Source: Williamsia maris (GTDB lineage Bacteria > Actinomycetota > Actinomycetes > Mycobacteriales > Mycobacteriaceae). Taken from it: a DNA stretch of 64,000 nt. The notes beneath the pieces are model-generated. The model saw only the letters and a list, made by a program, of their open reading frames with translations, had not been told where the DNA came from and made no database searches. The position numbers and the translations under genes were made by a program. How positions within the stretch are numbered: the first letter of the stretch is position 1; each line of letters starts with the position of its first letter. Shown piece by piece: positions 7,071-16,479 of the stretch. The stretch covers positions 1,178,001 through 1,242,000 of the forward strand of contig NZ_JAMTCJ010000001.1 of NCBI RefSeq assembly GCF_024171815.1, read 5' to 3'.

Positions 7071-8903
7071 CTACGGCCGGACGCGGACCACCTGCGGGTC
7101 GTGATCGGAGGTCTGCCCGGCGAACTCGGCGTTGAGGTGGATGACCTCGTAGCGCGCACCGGTGCGCAGGCTGCGGCTGACGAGGATGTGGTCGAGGACC
7201 TGCGACACCCCGGAGTAGACGTAGGTGTACTGCTGCCCGCGGGGCAGCGTCGCGATGAGATCGGTGAGGCCGGACCCGCTGCCGGTCAGGGTGCGGACCG
7301 CCGGGCTGAACTGGTAGTCGTTCAGGTCGCCGGCGATGACGATCGCGGCCCGCGGGTCGATGGCCTGCAGCGACCGGACCCACGCGTTCTCGACCGACGC
7401 CTGCGCCGCGCGTTGGGTTTCCGACGACCGGGTCGGCGGCTGGAAGCGTCCGTCGGCCGACTGGTCGCCGCCCTTCGAGTTGAAATGGTTGCCCACGACG
7501 ACGACGGTCCGTCCCCGGAAGGTGAACTCACCCGCCAGTGGCTTGCGACTGTCCTTCCACGCGGGGTCGGCGGGCGCGATCCGTCCCGGCGACACCGACA
7601 GCTGCACCCGACCGGCGGGTCCGCGCTGGGCGACGGTCGCGGCCGAAGAGGACGGGGCACCGCGATCGACGAACGACACCCGGGAGGGGTTGAACAGGAA
7701 CACGGTTCGGATGTTGCCGCCGGGTTGTCCGCCGTCGGTGTCGTTGACCGGGTCGATGCCCCGGTGGTCGTAGCGCGGGCCACCGGCGGCCGAGATGGCG
7801 GCGGTCAGTCGTGCGACGGTCGCGTCGGCGGCGACCGTGCCGTCGTCGGTCGCACCCGAATTGTCCTGCACCTCTTCGACGGTCACCACATCCGGGCTCG
7901 CGAGGTTGGTCACGATCCCCCGTGCGAGCGCCGCGTACTTGGCTGCGGAATCGCCGGGGGCGAGGTTCTCGACGTTGTAGGTGGCCACCGACATCTCGGC
8001 ATCGGACGCCTTCGCCGCGACGGTCGGCGTCAGCCCGCTCGAGACCACCGCGGGCAGTGTCGGTGCGTCGATGACGTAGCCGCCGAAGTTCGACCAGTCG
8101 AGCGGTCCGACGACCGGGCCGGCGAAGCGGTCGCCGGTGTTCATCACGGGCTTGCTGCCGTCGAGCGCGGTGACCTTGATGCGGCCGGTGGGCAGGTTGT
8201 AGCTCGACAGCAGGGCCCCACCGTGGACAGACCGGTCCGAGTTCGGCTTCGAGGTGATGTACACGTCGCCGAAGGAGTTGCTCGGCGCGATGATGCGCGG
8301 GGACGGTACCGACACCCGTTCTCCCTCGTGCGCCTCGAGGAACTCCTGCGCCGAGCGCGCCGGTGTCGCGCGCCTGATCTGCTCGATGTTCCCCGACACC
8401 GGCGGCGAAAACCGCGATGGGACCGAGAAGGGGGTGATGGTCACCGGCGCGGGCAGCGGGTTGCCGGACGACGTCACCGTGACAACGGGTTTCGTGAGCT
8501 CGGTGACGCTCAGGTCAGGCGTCGTGGTATCGGTCTCGCCGGATCCGATGGATCGGTACTCGGTGACGGTCGCGGCCACCGTGACCGCGTCGCCCGGTGC
8601 GACAGTGGGCGACGTCGATCCGGTGAACACGAAGATGCCGTCGGAGGTCGACGGGTCGCGGTCGGGCACCGCGGACTGCATCCAGAACCCGCGTGGCGAC
8701 GTGGTCTTCACCGTCGTGACGATCCCCGGTACGCCCGAGACCGTCTGGCCGGCCAGCGGGGAGACAAACCCGGGGCCCTGGACCGCAGCGATGGCCACTC
8801 CGGGCGGGGCCTGCGTCGGCAGCGCCTGGGCCGGGGCCGCGACGATCGACGCGGCGAGGACGGCGGTAGCCGACAGGAGCGTCATGGACGCACAGTTCTT
8901 CAC
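7071..8903 (-). CDS. Secreted endonuclease/exonuclease/phosphatase family protein (ExeM/NucH-like)
   Basis: A 610-residue exported protein. The N-terminal signal peptide ends near residue 27 (PAQA). A beta-rich N-terminal half of about 300 residues follows, then a C-terminal metal-dependent EEP nuclease domain with YNVENLA (about 305), EEVQD, GDLNDY (about 522) and SDHDPQ (about 598). Such enzymes degrade extracellular DNA or phosphodiesters. I favour the GTG at 8903 because it adds a lysine before the hydrophobic core; the ATG at 8885 is the alternative, and neither has a clear ribosome site. Natural substrates may be DNA, RNA or phospholipid head groups. Confidence 0.85.
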   Translation of the reverse strand: MKNCASMTLLSATAVLAASIVAAPAQALPTQAPPGVAIAAVQGPGFVSPLAGQTVSGVPGIVTTVKTTSPRGFWMQSAVPDRDPSTSDGIFVFTGSTSPTVAPGDAVTVAATVTEYRSIGSGETDTTTPDLSVTELTKPVVTVTSSGNPLPAPVTITPFSVPSRFSPPVSGNIEQIRRATPARSAQEFLEAHEGERVSVPSPRIIAPSNSFGDVYITSKPNSDRSVHGGALLSSYNLPTGRIKVTALDGSKPVMNTGDRFAGPVVGPLDWSNFGGYVIDAPTLPAVVSSGLTPTVAAKASDAEMSVATYNVENLAPGDSAAKYAALARGIVTNLASPDVVTVEEVQDNSGATDDGTVAADATVARLTAAISAAGGPRYDHRGIDPVNDTDGGQPGGNIRTVFLFNPSRVSFVDRGAPSSSAATVAQRGPAGRVQLSVSPGRIAPADPAWKDSRKPLAGEFTFRGRTVVVVGNHFNSKGGDQSADGRFQPPTRSSETQRAAQASVENAWVRSLQAIDPRAAIVIAGDLNDYQFSPAVRTLTGSGSGLTDLIATLPRGQQYTYVYSGVSQVLDHILVSRSLRTGARYEVIHLNAEFAGQTSDHDPQVVRVRP

Positions 8904-8962
8904 CGACGGAACGTTAGCCGGGCGCAGTTCCCGGGAGATGAACGCGCGGGGAACGGAGTGGG

Positions 8963-9094
8963 CTAGTCGGACGACTCCACGACGGTGTCGGTGGCCGGCG
9001 GGATCGCCACGGCACACGCGTCGCCCTCGCAGGCTGCCGCGGCGTCCGAGCCGATCATCGTGAACGCCGGTGTCACAACGGGTTCGGCGCTCAC
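8963..9094 (-). CDS. 43-residue ORF translationally coupled to dsbA
   Basis: GTG at 9094 overlaps the dsbA stop codon in a GTGA arrangement, and the frame runs 43 residues to a TAG. The product is acidic with no transmembrane segment and has two cysteines spaced C-E-G-D-A-C in its second half, followed by a Pro/Thr/Val tail. Coupling to a thiol-disulfide oxidoreductase together with a cysteine pair suggests a redox partner or substrate (inference). It is shorter than most gene finders report. The overlap, codon bias and typical actinobacterial composition argue it is real, but no homologue was searched. Confidence 0.5.
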   Translation of the reverse strand: MSAEPVVTPAFTMIGSDAAAACEGDACAVAIPPATDTVVESSD

Positions 9095-9753
9095 TGTGCC
9101 GCCACCTGTCCGTCGGTGCGGGCCTGCTCGAGCGCGGAGCGGAAGACCTCGGGCTGCTGCGCGCCGGACACCCCGTAGCGACCGTCGATGACGTAGAACG
9201 GGACGCCGCTGATGCCGTAGGCCCGGGCCTGATCGATGTCGGTGTCGACCGCGTCGACGAACTCGCCGCCCGCGAGTGCGGCCAGCACCTCGTCGCGGTC
9301 GAGTCCGACTTCTGCGGCGAGATCCGCCAACTCCTCGTCACGACCGAGGTGGCGTCCCTGGGTGAAGTACGCGGCGAACAACCGCTCGGCCAACTCGAGC
9401 TGCAGACCCCGCTGCTTGGCGAAGTGCAACACCTCGTGGGCCTTGCGCGTGTTGGTGTGCGCCAGCGCTTCGTAGTCGAAGTCGAGTCCCTCATCCGCCG
9501 CCAGCCCGGTCATCTGGGTGAGCATCTGCTCGACCTTGTCGACGGGAATCCCCTTGTGCTGGGCCAGGAAGTCGACCTCGGAACCGTCGAAGTCCACCGG
9601 GGTGTCGGGGGCGAGCTCGAAGCTGTGATAGGTCAGCGTGACGTCGTCGCGACCGTCGAAGGCGGCCAGACCGGCCTCGAAGCGGCGCTTGCCGACGTAG
9701 CACCACGGGCAGGCGATGTCGGACCACACGTCGACGGAGATGGGGTTGCTCAT
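9091..9753 (-). CDS. DsbA family oxidoreductase (FrnE / Rv2466c-like)
   Basis: A 220-residue thioredoxin-fold protein with a helical insertion and no signal peptide, hence cytoplasmic. The active site is CPWC near residues 15-18 (SDIACPWCYVGKRRF), and the cis-Pro loop is GVPFYVIDGRYGVSGAQ near 188-204. The close M. tuberculosis relative Rv2466c has the same CPWC motif and uses mycothiol/mycoredoxin for reduction, so a role in oxidative stress is likely. The ATG at 9753 begins the first beta strand directly; upstream open sequence is not protein-like. The stop overlaps the GTG of a 43-residue ORF. Confidence 0.9.
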   Translation of the reverse strand: MSNPISVDVWSDIACPWCYVGKRRFEAGLAAFDGRDDVTLTYHSFELAPDTPVDFDGSEVDFLAQHKGIPVDKVEQMLTQMTGLAADEGLDFDYEALAHTNTRKAHEVLHFAKQRGLQLELAERLFAAYFTQGRHLGRDEELADLAAEVGLDRDEVLAALAGGEFVDAVDTDIDQARAYGISGVPFYVIDGRYGVSGAQQPEVFRSALEQARTDGQVAAQ

Positions 9754-9861
9754 AGAGGGCACAACACCGGATGGCCGCGGTCGATTCCGCAGCCGTGTGA
9801 TGTGCCGTACATGTGACCGGGGTCCTGTTCTCGAGAGTGCCCCCGGGCTTTCGATGTGGGA

Positions 9862-10308
9862 ATGAACAATGATGTTCGTCGACCGCTCACCGAAGATCGC
9901 CGCCACCGAGTCACCCGTCGGTTCGTGAAGGCACAAATCGCCGTTGTCGTCACCGCTCTCCTGGTGTGTATGGGAATCGCGATTCACAAGGACATGAACG
10001 CGGTCGACCCGTCGGCGGCACTTCTCATCGGCCTGCTCGTCCTGTGGGCCACCAGCTCATGGCTGGTCCTGACCTTCGGCTGGATCGGTGTCTACATGGC
10101 ACCGACCACTGCCTGGCCGGTCATCGGCGGCGCGACCGTCATCGCGGTGATGTCCGGCTTTTTGTTCTACGGCGTCAGCATCGTGACGACGCCGGTGCTG
10201 CTCCTGGTCGGAGTGAGCGTGCGTGGCGTCATCGTCGGAATCCAGCGCTGGATGGGGATTCGGCTGGTGCCGACCGCTACCGCTTCGCCGGCAGCAGCGG
10301 CGTCGTGA
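9862..10308 (+). CDS. Small integral membrane protein, unknown function
   Basis: A 148-residue protein with a basic cytoplasmic N-terminus (RRPLTEDRRHRVTRR) and four likely transmembrane segments (about residues 24-41, 52-72, 77-100 and 101-125), ending in an Ala-rich tail. The ATG at 9862 is the most economical start; a GTG two codons upstream is possible. Its last 32 bp overlap the end of the convergent secreted hydrolase gene. I do not recognise a family. Confidence 0.65.
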   Translation: MNNDVRRPLTEDRRHRVTRRFVKAQIAVVVTALLVCMGIAIHKDMNAVDPSAALLIGLLVLWATSSWLVLTFGWIGVYMAPTTAWPVIGGATVIAVMSGFLFYGVSIVTTPVLLLVGVSVRGVIVGIQRWMGIRLVPTATASPAAAAS

Positions 10309-11857
10309 CCGGGGCCTGCGGCGCGCTGGACACCGAGGTGCGGCCGGTGCGGAGGTAATCGACGATCGCGGCGTCGACGACCGGGTTCGCCCGACCGAAC
10401 TGCGCGTGGTCGCCACCACCGACGGAAATCAGGTGCGTCCGCATGCGATCCCGGTGCACCAGACCGCCCCGATACGGGGTCTGCGGATCACCGATGCTCT
10501 GCAGCTGCAACGGCTGTGTCGCCAGGCCACGGTTGGCGATCCGCACCGGGCGGGCCACCGGCGCCGCCCCGGAGCAGGCCAGGCCCGACTCGTAGAAGTA
10601 GCCCGGACCGGTGAAGACGTCGCCGATGACGAACGAGTCGAGCAGGGACGCGGGCGCCACCTGCGGGCGGGCGGGGACCGCGTTCTCGTTGCACAGCAGG
10701 ATCGTCTGCATCTGCTGCGAGTTCACCAGCAGCTTCTGCACGTCCGGCGGGTACTTGGGCGACGGCTTCGGAGCGGCGATGATGCGCTGGGCGATGATCG
10801 GCCAGTTGTCACGGGATGGTGCGGCGGCGCGTGTCAGCGAGAGCAGCGTCGAGGCGTTCTGGGACCTGCCGGTCGCGATGCTCGCCACGAGGTTGTCGAA
10901 GTACACGCGGGTGGCCGCGTTCGAGTTGGTCCCGGCCAGATATGACTGTGCCGCACCTCGCAATCCCGGAGGTGCGTCGCCGACCCGGGCCGGCGGCGGC
11001 GCCAACGACGGCGGCACGCCGGCCTCCGCGGTCACCTTGCGGCTCCACGTGCGGTATACCGCCAACGGCGTCTTCCCGAGGTGATAGACGTTGTCGTGCT
11101 GTGCGATCCAGGCGAACAGGGCTTGTACGCGCGCCTTGTAACCCTCGGTCTGGGCGGAGAGCAGCGTGTTCCATTCCAGGTTCGGGTCGACGGCGGAGTC
11201 GAGGATCAACCGGTCGACGTGCTGCGGGAAGAGGGTCGCGTACGTCGACATCAGCGTTGTGCCGTAGGAGATCCCGAGCAGGTCGACCTTCGCACCGAGG
11301 CCGAGTTGCGCTCGCGCGGACTCGATGTCCCGCGCGGTGTTCGCGGTGGTGATGTTCGCGCTACCGCCCGGCGTGCGGGCATTACACGCCGAGCGGGCGA
11401 CCGCTCCGGCGGTGAAGATGGCGGCGGGGCTGGTGCCCGAGACATCGGCGCACGCCACGGGATTCGCGTCGAGCAAACCGCGCGGCTGGACCGCGATCAG
11501 GTCCCACTGATCACGAAGGGGCGCCGGGGTCAGCAGCTGGCTGAACATCGGGATGGCGTCTCCGCCGGGACCACCGGGGTTGCCGATCAGCACGCCACGC
11601 TTGTTCGCCTGATCGCGCGCGGGCAGTTTCGACACCGTCACCGCGATGGTCCCGGCCGAGGCGCGCGCGTAGTCGCGGGGCACCCGCACGACCGTGCACT
11701 GCGTCGCGAGCGAGGCGCCGTGGATCTTGGGACACGGGCCCCAGTTGATCGGGGCGGCCTGCGCCGGCGATACCGCCAATGCGCTGGTCAGGGACGCGGT
11801 TGCCACCGCGACGAGGAAAGCAGCACCCAGCCGGACACCCCGGCCACTGTTGGTCAC
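10277..11857 (-). CDS. Secreted alpha/beta hydrolase with TAP-like C-terminal domain (tripeptidyl aminopeptidase type)
   Basis: A 526-residue exported hydrolase. The signal peptide covers about residues 1-33 (basic start, hydrophobic core, AQA). The NPGGPGG oxyanion-type motif is near residue 90, the nucleophile elbow GISYGT near 194-199 and the likely catalytic His in GGGDHAQF near the C-terminus. This is the layout of actinobacterial tripeptidyl aminopeptidases and the SlpD/Hip1-like family, which cleave short peptides or esters outside the membrane. GTG at 11857 gives the complete signal peptide. It is downstream of groL on the same strand but isolated by a strong terminator hairpin. Confidence 0.85.
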   Translation of the reverse strand: MTNSGRGVRLGAAFLVAVATASLTSALAVSPAQAAPINWGPCPKIHGASLATQCTVVRVPRDYARASAGTIAVTVSKLPARDQANKRGVLIGNPGGPGGDAIPMFSQLLTPAPLRDQWDLIAVQPRGLLDANPVACADVSGTSPAAIFTAGAVARSACNARTPGGSANITTANTARDIESARAQLGLGAKVDLLGISYGTTLMSTYATLFPQHVDRLILDSAVDPNLEWNTLLSAQTEGYKARVQALFAWIAQHDNVYHLGKTPLAVYRTWSRKVTAEAGVPPSLAPPPARVGDAPPGLRGAAQSYLAGTNSNAATRVYFDNLVASIATGRSQNASTLLSLTRAAAPSRDNWPIIAQRIIAAPKPSPKYPPDVQKLLVNSQQMQTILLCNENAVPARPQVAPASLLDSFVIGDVFTGPGYFYESGLACSGAAPVARPVRIANRGLATQPLQLQSIGDPQTPYRGGLVHRDRMRTHLISVGGGDHAQFGRANPVVDAAIVDYLRTGRTSVSSAPQAPVTTPLLPAKR

Positions 11858-11906
11858 GCGAACAACGTACCCGATGTCCGATTCGCCGACGGCGTGGCAA
11901 CGCCGA

Positions 11907-11938
11907 AGGCCGGCCACCCCGTGTGGGGTGACCGGCCT
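11907..11938 (-). terminator. Strong hairpin terminator downstream of groL
   Basis: AGGCCGG-C-CACCCC pairs with GGGGTG-A-CCGGCCT: 13 base pairs with one internal mismatch around a GTGT loop. It lies 44 bp past the groL stop codon and upstream of the hydrolase gene. There is no long T tract, as is common in high-GC actinobacteria. Confidence 0.8.
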
Positions 11939-11981
11939 CCGGTCGTCAGCTGCGTTGCGCGACTGCGGGTTCTGATCTAGA

Positions 11982-13646
<1,665 letters not shown>

Positions 13647-13717
13647 TCATGGCCGGATTCGGTGCCCGCGACGGACGACCGGGGTGTCAGTGAAGACCCG
13701 ATCTCACCGGTCCGACC

Positions 13718-13742
13718 TGGCACTCACGGTTCGAGAGTGCCA
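13718..13742 (-). promoter_or_regulatory. CIRCE element (proximal) for groL
   Basis: TGGCACTC-N9-GAGTGCCA is a perfect 8-bp inverted repeat with the 9-bp spacer that defines CIRCE, the HrcA heat-shock operator. It lies about 110 bp upstream of the groL start. The outer bases differ from the TTAGCACTC consensus. Confidence 0.9.
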
Positions 13743-13751
13743 ACAGCCTTT

Positions 13752-13778
13752 TTAGCACTCGGGTGGGTCGAGTGCAAG
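13752..13778 (-). promoter_or_regulatory. CIRCE element (distal) for groL
   Basis: TTAGCACTC-N9-GAGTGCAAG matches the CIRCE consensus exactly in the left arm and in the core of the right arm. Its centre is 35 bp from that of the proximal element, so HrcA dimers could bind side by side over the promoter. hrcA itself is not in the window. Confidence 0.9.
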
Positions 13779-13849
13779 GTCGGTGGGGCCTGCTCCGCAG
13801 GCCGCGAATCGCACTGGAACCAGGTCATTACCGTGGCTACGGTTGTCCG

Positions 13850-14737
13850 ATGACATCCGCAGAGCGCCCGTTCCGGTTCGGCGTCAACCTGATCACCGTC
13901 GCCGATCGACAGTCCTGGCTCGACGGCGCCCGGCAGGTCGAGGATCTCGGCTACGACATCCTCCTGGTACCAGACCACCTGGGTTTCCCCAGCCCGTTCC
14001 CCGCGCTGGTGGCCGCCGCGGGCGTCACCGACCACATCCGCTTGGGCACCTGCGTGCTCAACGCCGGCTTCTACAACCCGACCATCCTGGCGCGCGATGT
14101 CGCCACCGCGGACCTCACCACCGACGGCCGGATCGAGCTGGGACTCGGCACCGGATACGTCCGGGCCGAGTTCGAGAAGGCCGGGCTGCCGTTCGAGTCG
14201 GCGGGCAAGCGCGTCGCTCACCTGCGCACCATCGTCGAGACCGTCTACGGCCACCTCGACGACTACTCCTACGCGCCGCGGCCAACCCAGTCGCACGTGC
14301 CGTTGTTCCTCGCAGGCAACGGCGACAAGATGCTGCGACTCGCCGCCGAGCGCGCCGACATCGTCGGGTTCACCGGGGCGAGCACCGACCGCGACGGGAC
14401 GATGTCGCTCAACTCGGCTGCCGACCTCGAGGAACGTGTCCGGTTCGCCCGAGACGCCGCGGGCGCTCGGGCCGACGACATCGAATGGAACCTGCTCGTG
14501 CAGAAGGTTGTCGTCACCGAGGATCGTGAGCAGCGCACCGCGGAACTCCACGCCGAGTACGCACCGGGGCTGTCGGTCGAGGAGTTCGCCGCGTTACCTA
14601 CGGTGCTGGTGGGTACCGCGGCGGAGATCGCCGACAAACTTCTCGACATCCGCGCGCGAATCGGGATCAGCAACATCACCGTGCTCGAGAACGCACGCGA
14701 CGAATTCGCCGCGGTCATCGACATCCTGCGTCGATGA
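13850..14737 (+). CDS. LLM-class oxidoreductase, probably F420-dependent
   Basis: A 295-residue luciferase-like TIM-barrel oxidoreductase. Typical blocks are FGVNLITVADRQSW at the start, GYDILLVPDHLG near 40-51, IRLGTCVLNAGFYNP near 70-84 and GRIELGLGTGYV near 98-109. The overall pattern fits the mycobacterial TIGR03621-type group thought to use coenzyme F420; FMN use cannot be excluded. The ATG at 13850 sits at the family N-terminus, and open sequence upstream overlaps the CIRCE elements. It is divergent from groL, so the heat-shock operators lie between the two genes. A nested inverted repeat begins in its stop codon. Confidence 0.85.
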   Translation: MTSAERPFRFGVNLITVADRQSWLDGARQVEDLGYDILLVPDHLGFPSPFPALVAAAGVTDHIRLGTCVLNAGFYNPTILARDVATADLTTDGRIELGLGTGYVRAEFEKAGLPFESAGKRVAHLRTIVETVYGHLDDYSYAPRPTQSHVPLFLAGNGDKMLRLAAERADIVGFTGASTDRDGTMSLNSAADLEERVRFARDAAGARADDIEWNLLVQKVVVTEDREQRTAELHAEYAPGLSVEEFAALPTVLVGTAAEIADKLLDIRARIGISNITVLENARDEFAAVIDILRR

Positions 14738-14797
14738 ATCGTGCACCTCCGGGTCGGTATCGCCCCTAGGGCCCCGGCGACCCTGAACGGCACGATT
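14737..14797 (+). terminator. Nested inverted repeat after the LLM gene, terminator-like
   Basis: AATCGTGC (14737-14744) pairs with GCACGATT (14790-14797), starting in the stop codon of the LLM gene. Inside it GGGTCG (14751-14756) pairs with CGACCC (14778-14783), around a small GCCC-CTA-GGGC hairpin. The right arm ends in ATTTGT, a short T-rich stretch. A long structured terminator is the simplest reading. Confidence 0.6.
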
Positions 14798-14873
14798 TGT
14801 CGATAACACCAGTTGTCCACAGCCGGCGACAACAGGTCTTCTCACCCCGACGACGGGCACCGAGACTGCGGGG

Positions 14874-15725
14874 ATGACGTCCCTCGAACAGCTGGTGGCC
14901 CGCGCCTCCGGGGTCGTGACTCGTCGACAGCTGGACGAGATCGGTGTCGGGGAGACCGAGATCCGCACGTTGCTGCGTCACGGAACCCTGCGCCGGCTGC
15001 GACACGGTTGGTACGCGACGCCGTTCGCCGACCCGACGGCCGTTCGAGCGGTGACAGCCGGAGGGGTGCTGACCTGCCTCGATGCGCTGCATCGCCACGG
15101 GGTGTGGATTCCCGAGCATTCACGCGGACTGCACCTGAGGCCGCCTGCCCGCGGAGCGCGCATCTCCTCGACACGGGCGTGCCGGGCGTTCGGAGACGTT
15201 GACCGAGCCAGGTCCGCGGTCGACGACGTGCCGACAGCGATACGTCATGCGGCACGGTGCCTCGACCACGAAGGGTTCGTCGTGGTCTGCGATTCGGCGC
15301 TCAACTCCGGTCTCGTCACCATCGACGAGTTGCGCACCTCGCTGGCCACGGCTCCGCAGCACATCCACGCCTCACTCGACCGTTGCGACGGCAAGGCCCA
15401 GTCGGGGACGGAGACGATGGTCCGGTTGCGGCTGCGGTCGAAGAACATCGCGGTCACGACGCAGCATCATGTGCCGTCGGTGGGCCACGTCGACCTGCTG
15501 GTCGGCGACCGTCTGGTCATCGAGGTCGACAGCGTGGCCCACCACACCGGCGTCGAGCGTTACGAATCCGATCGCACCAGGGACCGAGAACTGATCCGCC
15601 TGGGCTACCTGCCTCTGCGGTTCACCTACCGGCAGGTCGTCCACGACTGGGCCTCGTGCGAGACCACGGTCATCGACCTCGTCCGACGCCGCCGGCATCT
15701 TTGGCGCCACCACAATCGTCGATAG
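14874..15725 (+). CDS. AbiEi-antitoxin-like N-terminal domain fused to DUF559/Vsr-like nuclease domain
   Basis: A 283-residue protein. Residues 1-55 form a winged-helix segment typical of the type IV antitoxin AbiEi N-terminus (VVTRRQLDEIGVGETEIRTLLRHGTLRRLRHGWY). Residues about 175-275 look like a DUF559 PD-(D/E)XK nuclease: HVDLLVGDRLVIEVDS supplies the Asp...Glu-x-Asp core and RDRELIRLGYLPLRFTYRQV the following helix-strand. No toxin partner (AbiEii-like nucleotidyltransferase) lies next to it, so this is an orphan fusion of a type common in actinobacteria. Its role in DNA repair, defence or regulation is unproven. Confidence 0.75.
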   Translation: MTSLEQLVARASGVVTRRQLDEIGVGETEIRTLLRHGTLRRLRHGWYATPFADPTAVRAVTAGGVLTCLDALHRHGVWIPEHSRGLHLRPPARGARISSTRACRAFGDVDRARSAVDDVPTAIRHAARCLDHEGFVVVCDSALNSGLVTIDELRTSLATAPQHIHASLDRCDGKAQSGTETMVRLRLRSKNIAVTTQHHVPSVGHVDLLVGDRLVIEVDSVAHHTGVERYESDRTRDRELIRLGYLPLRFTYRQVVHDWASCETTVIDLVRRRRHLWRHHNRR

Positions 15726-15815
15726 ATCATGCGTCCGCGAACCGGCAGGCCCCGCACGTCGATGCCGACGCTCACACGCACGAGAAATCGACGAGGCACC
15801 GATTACCGTCATCGC

Positions 15816-16400
15816 ATGCGCACCGTCCAGATCCTGGCGTTCGACGACATGGAGGTCCTCGACTACGCGGGCCCGTACGAGGTCTTCAACGTCGCGGGCG
15901 AACTCACCTCCCCCAGCGCGTTCACGGTCGCGTCGGTCGGCGTCTCGGACCGCCCGGTCGGCCGGGGCGGGTTCACGGTCGTCCCCGACCACTCCCTGGA
16001 CGACGCCCCACCCGCCGACATCCTGATCATCCCGGGCGGGAAGGGATCGCGGGCGTTGCTGGCCGACGACCGACTTCTGGACTGGCTCCGCGACCGGGCC
16101 ACACGAACCGAGCTGTTGTTGACCGTCTGCACGGGCGCACTTCCGCCCGCGGCGGCGGGACTGCTCGACGGGCTCGAGGTCACCACCCATCACACGGCGT
16201 TCGACACGCTGGCGGAGATCGCACCGTCGGCGACGGTGCTGCGGGGGCCGCGGTTCGTGCGGTCGTCGGACACGATCCGCACCTCGGCCGGGGTCTCGGC
16301 GGGCGTCGATCTGGCGCTCGACGTCGTGCGCGAGCTGGCCGGATCCGAGACGCACGCCGCGGTGGTCGAGGAGATGGAATGGATGTGGGGCACCGAGTAG
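15816..16400 (+). CDS. DJ-1/PfpI family protein (isonitrile hydratase-like)
   Basis: A 194-residue class I glutamine amidotransferase-like protein. It begins MRTVQILAFDDMEVLDYAGPYEVF, carrying the D-x-x-E-x-x-D-x-x-GPYEVF block seen in isonitrile hydratases and AraC-associated DJ-1 domains. The nucleophile elbow is TVCTGAL near residue 108, and a following His pair lies in TTHHTAFD. There is no AraC-type DNA-binding domain. The ATG at 15816 matches the family start. The function could be small-molecule hydration or deglycation. It is cut off from the upstream AbiEi-like gene by about 90 bp. Confidence 0.8.
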   Translation: MRTVQILAFDDMEVLDYAGPYEVFNVAGELTSPSAFTVASVGVSDRPVGRGGFTVVPDHSLDDAPPADILIIPGGKGSRALLADDRLLDWLRDRATRTELLLTVCTGALPPAAAGLLDGLEVTTHHTAFDTLAEIAPSATVLRGPRFVRSSDTIRTSAGVSAGVDLALDVVRELAGSETHAAVVEEMEWMWGTE

Positions 16401-16479
16401 CCCGTCGAGGGTTGCATTCAGCCTGATTTTCACGGCCGATCCGGGAATCCCGCGCTGCTGCCCGGTCGTTGGGCCGACC

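Noticed and set aside
6618..8966. Open frame of about 780 codons on the plus strand opposite the secreted nuclease and nicotinamidase
   Set aside because: It is Arg/Gly/Asp-rich sequence with no domain, typical of antisense frames in high-GC DNA. The opposite strand encodes recognisable enzymes with motifs and a signal peptide.
14874..15725. Complete AbiE type IV toxin-antitoxin pair
   Set aside because: Only an antitoxin-like N-terminal domain is present; neither neighbour is a nucleotidyltransferase toxin.
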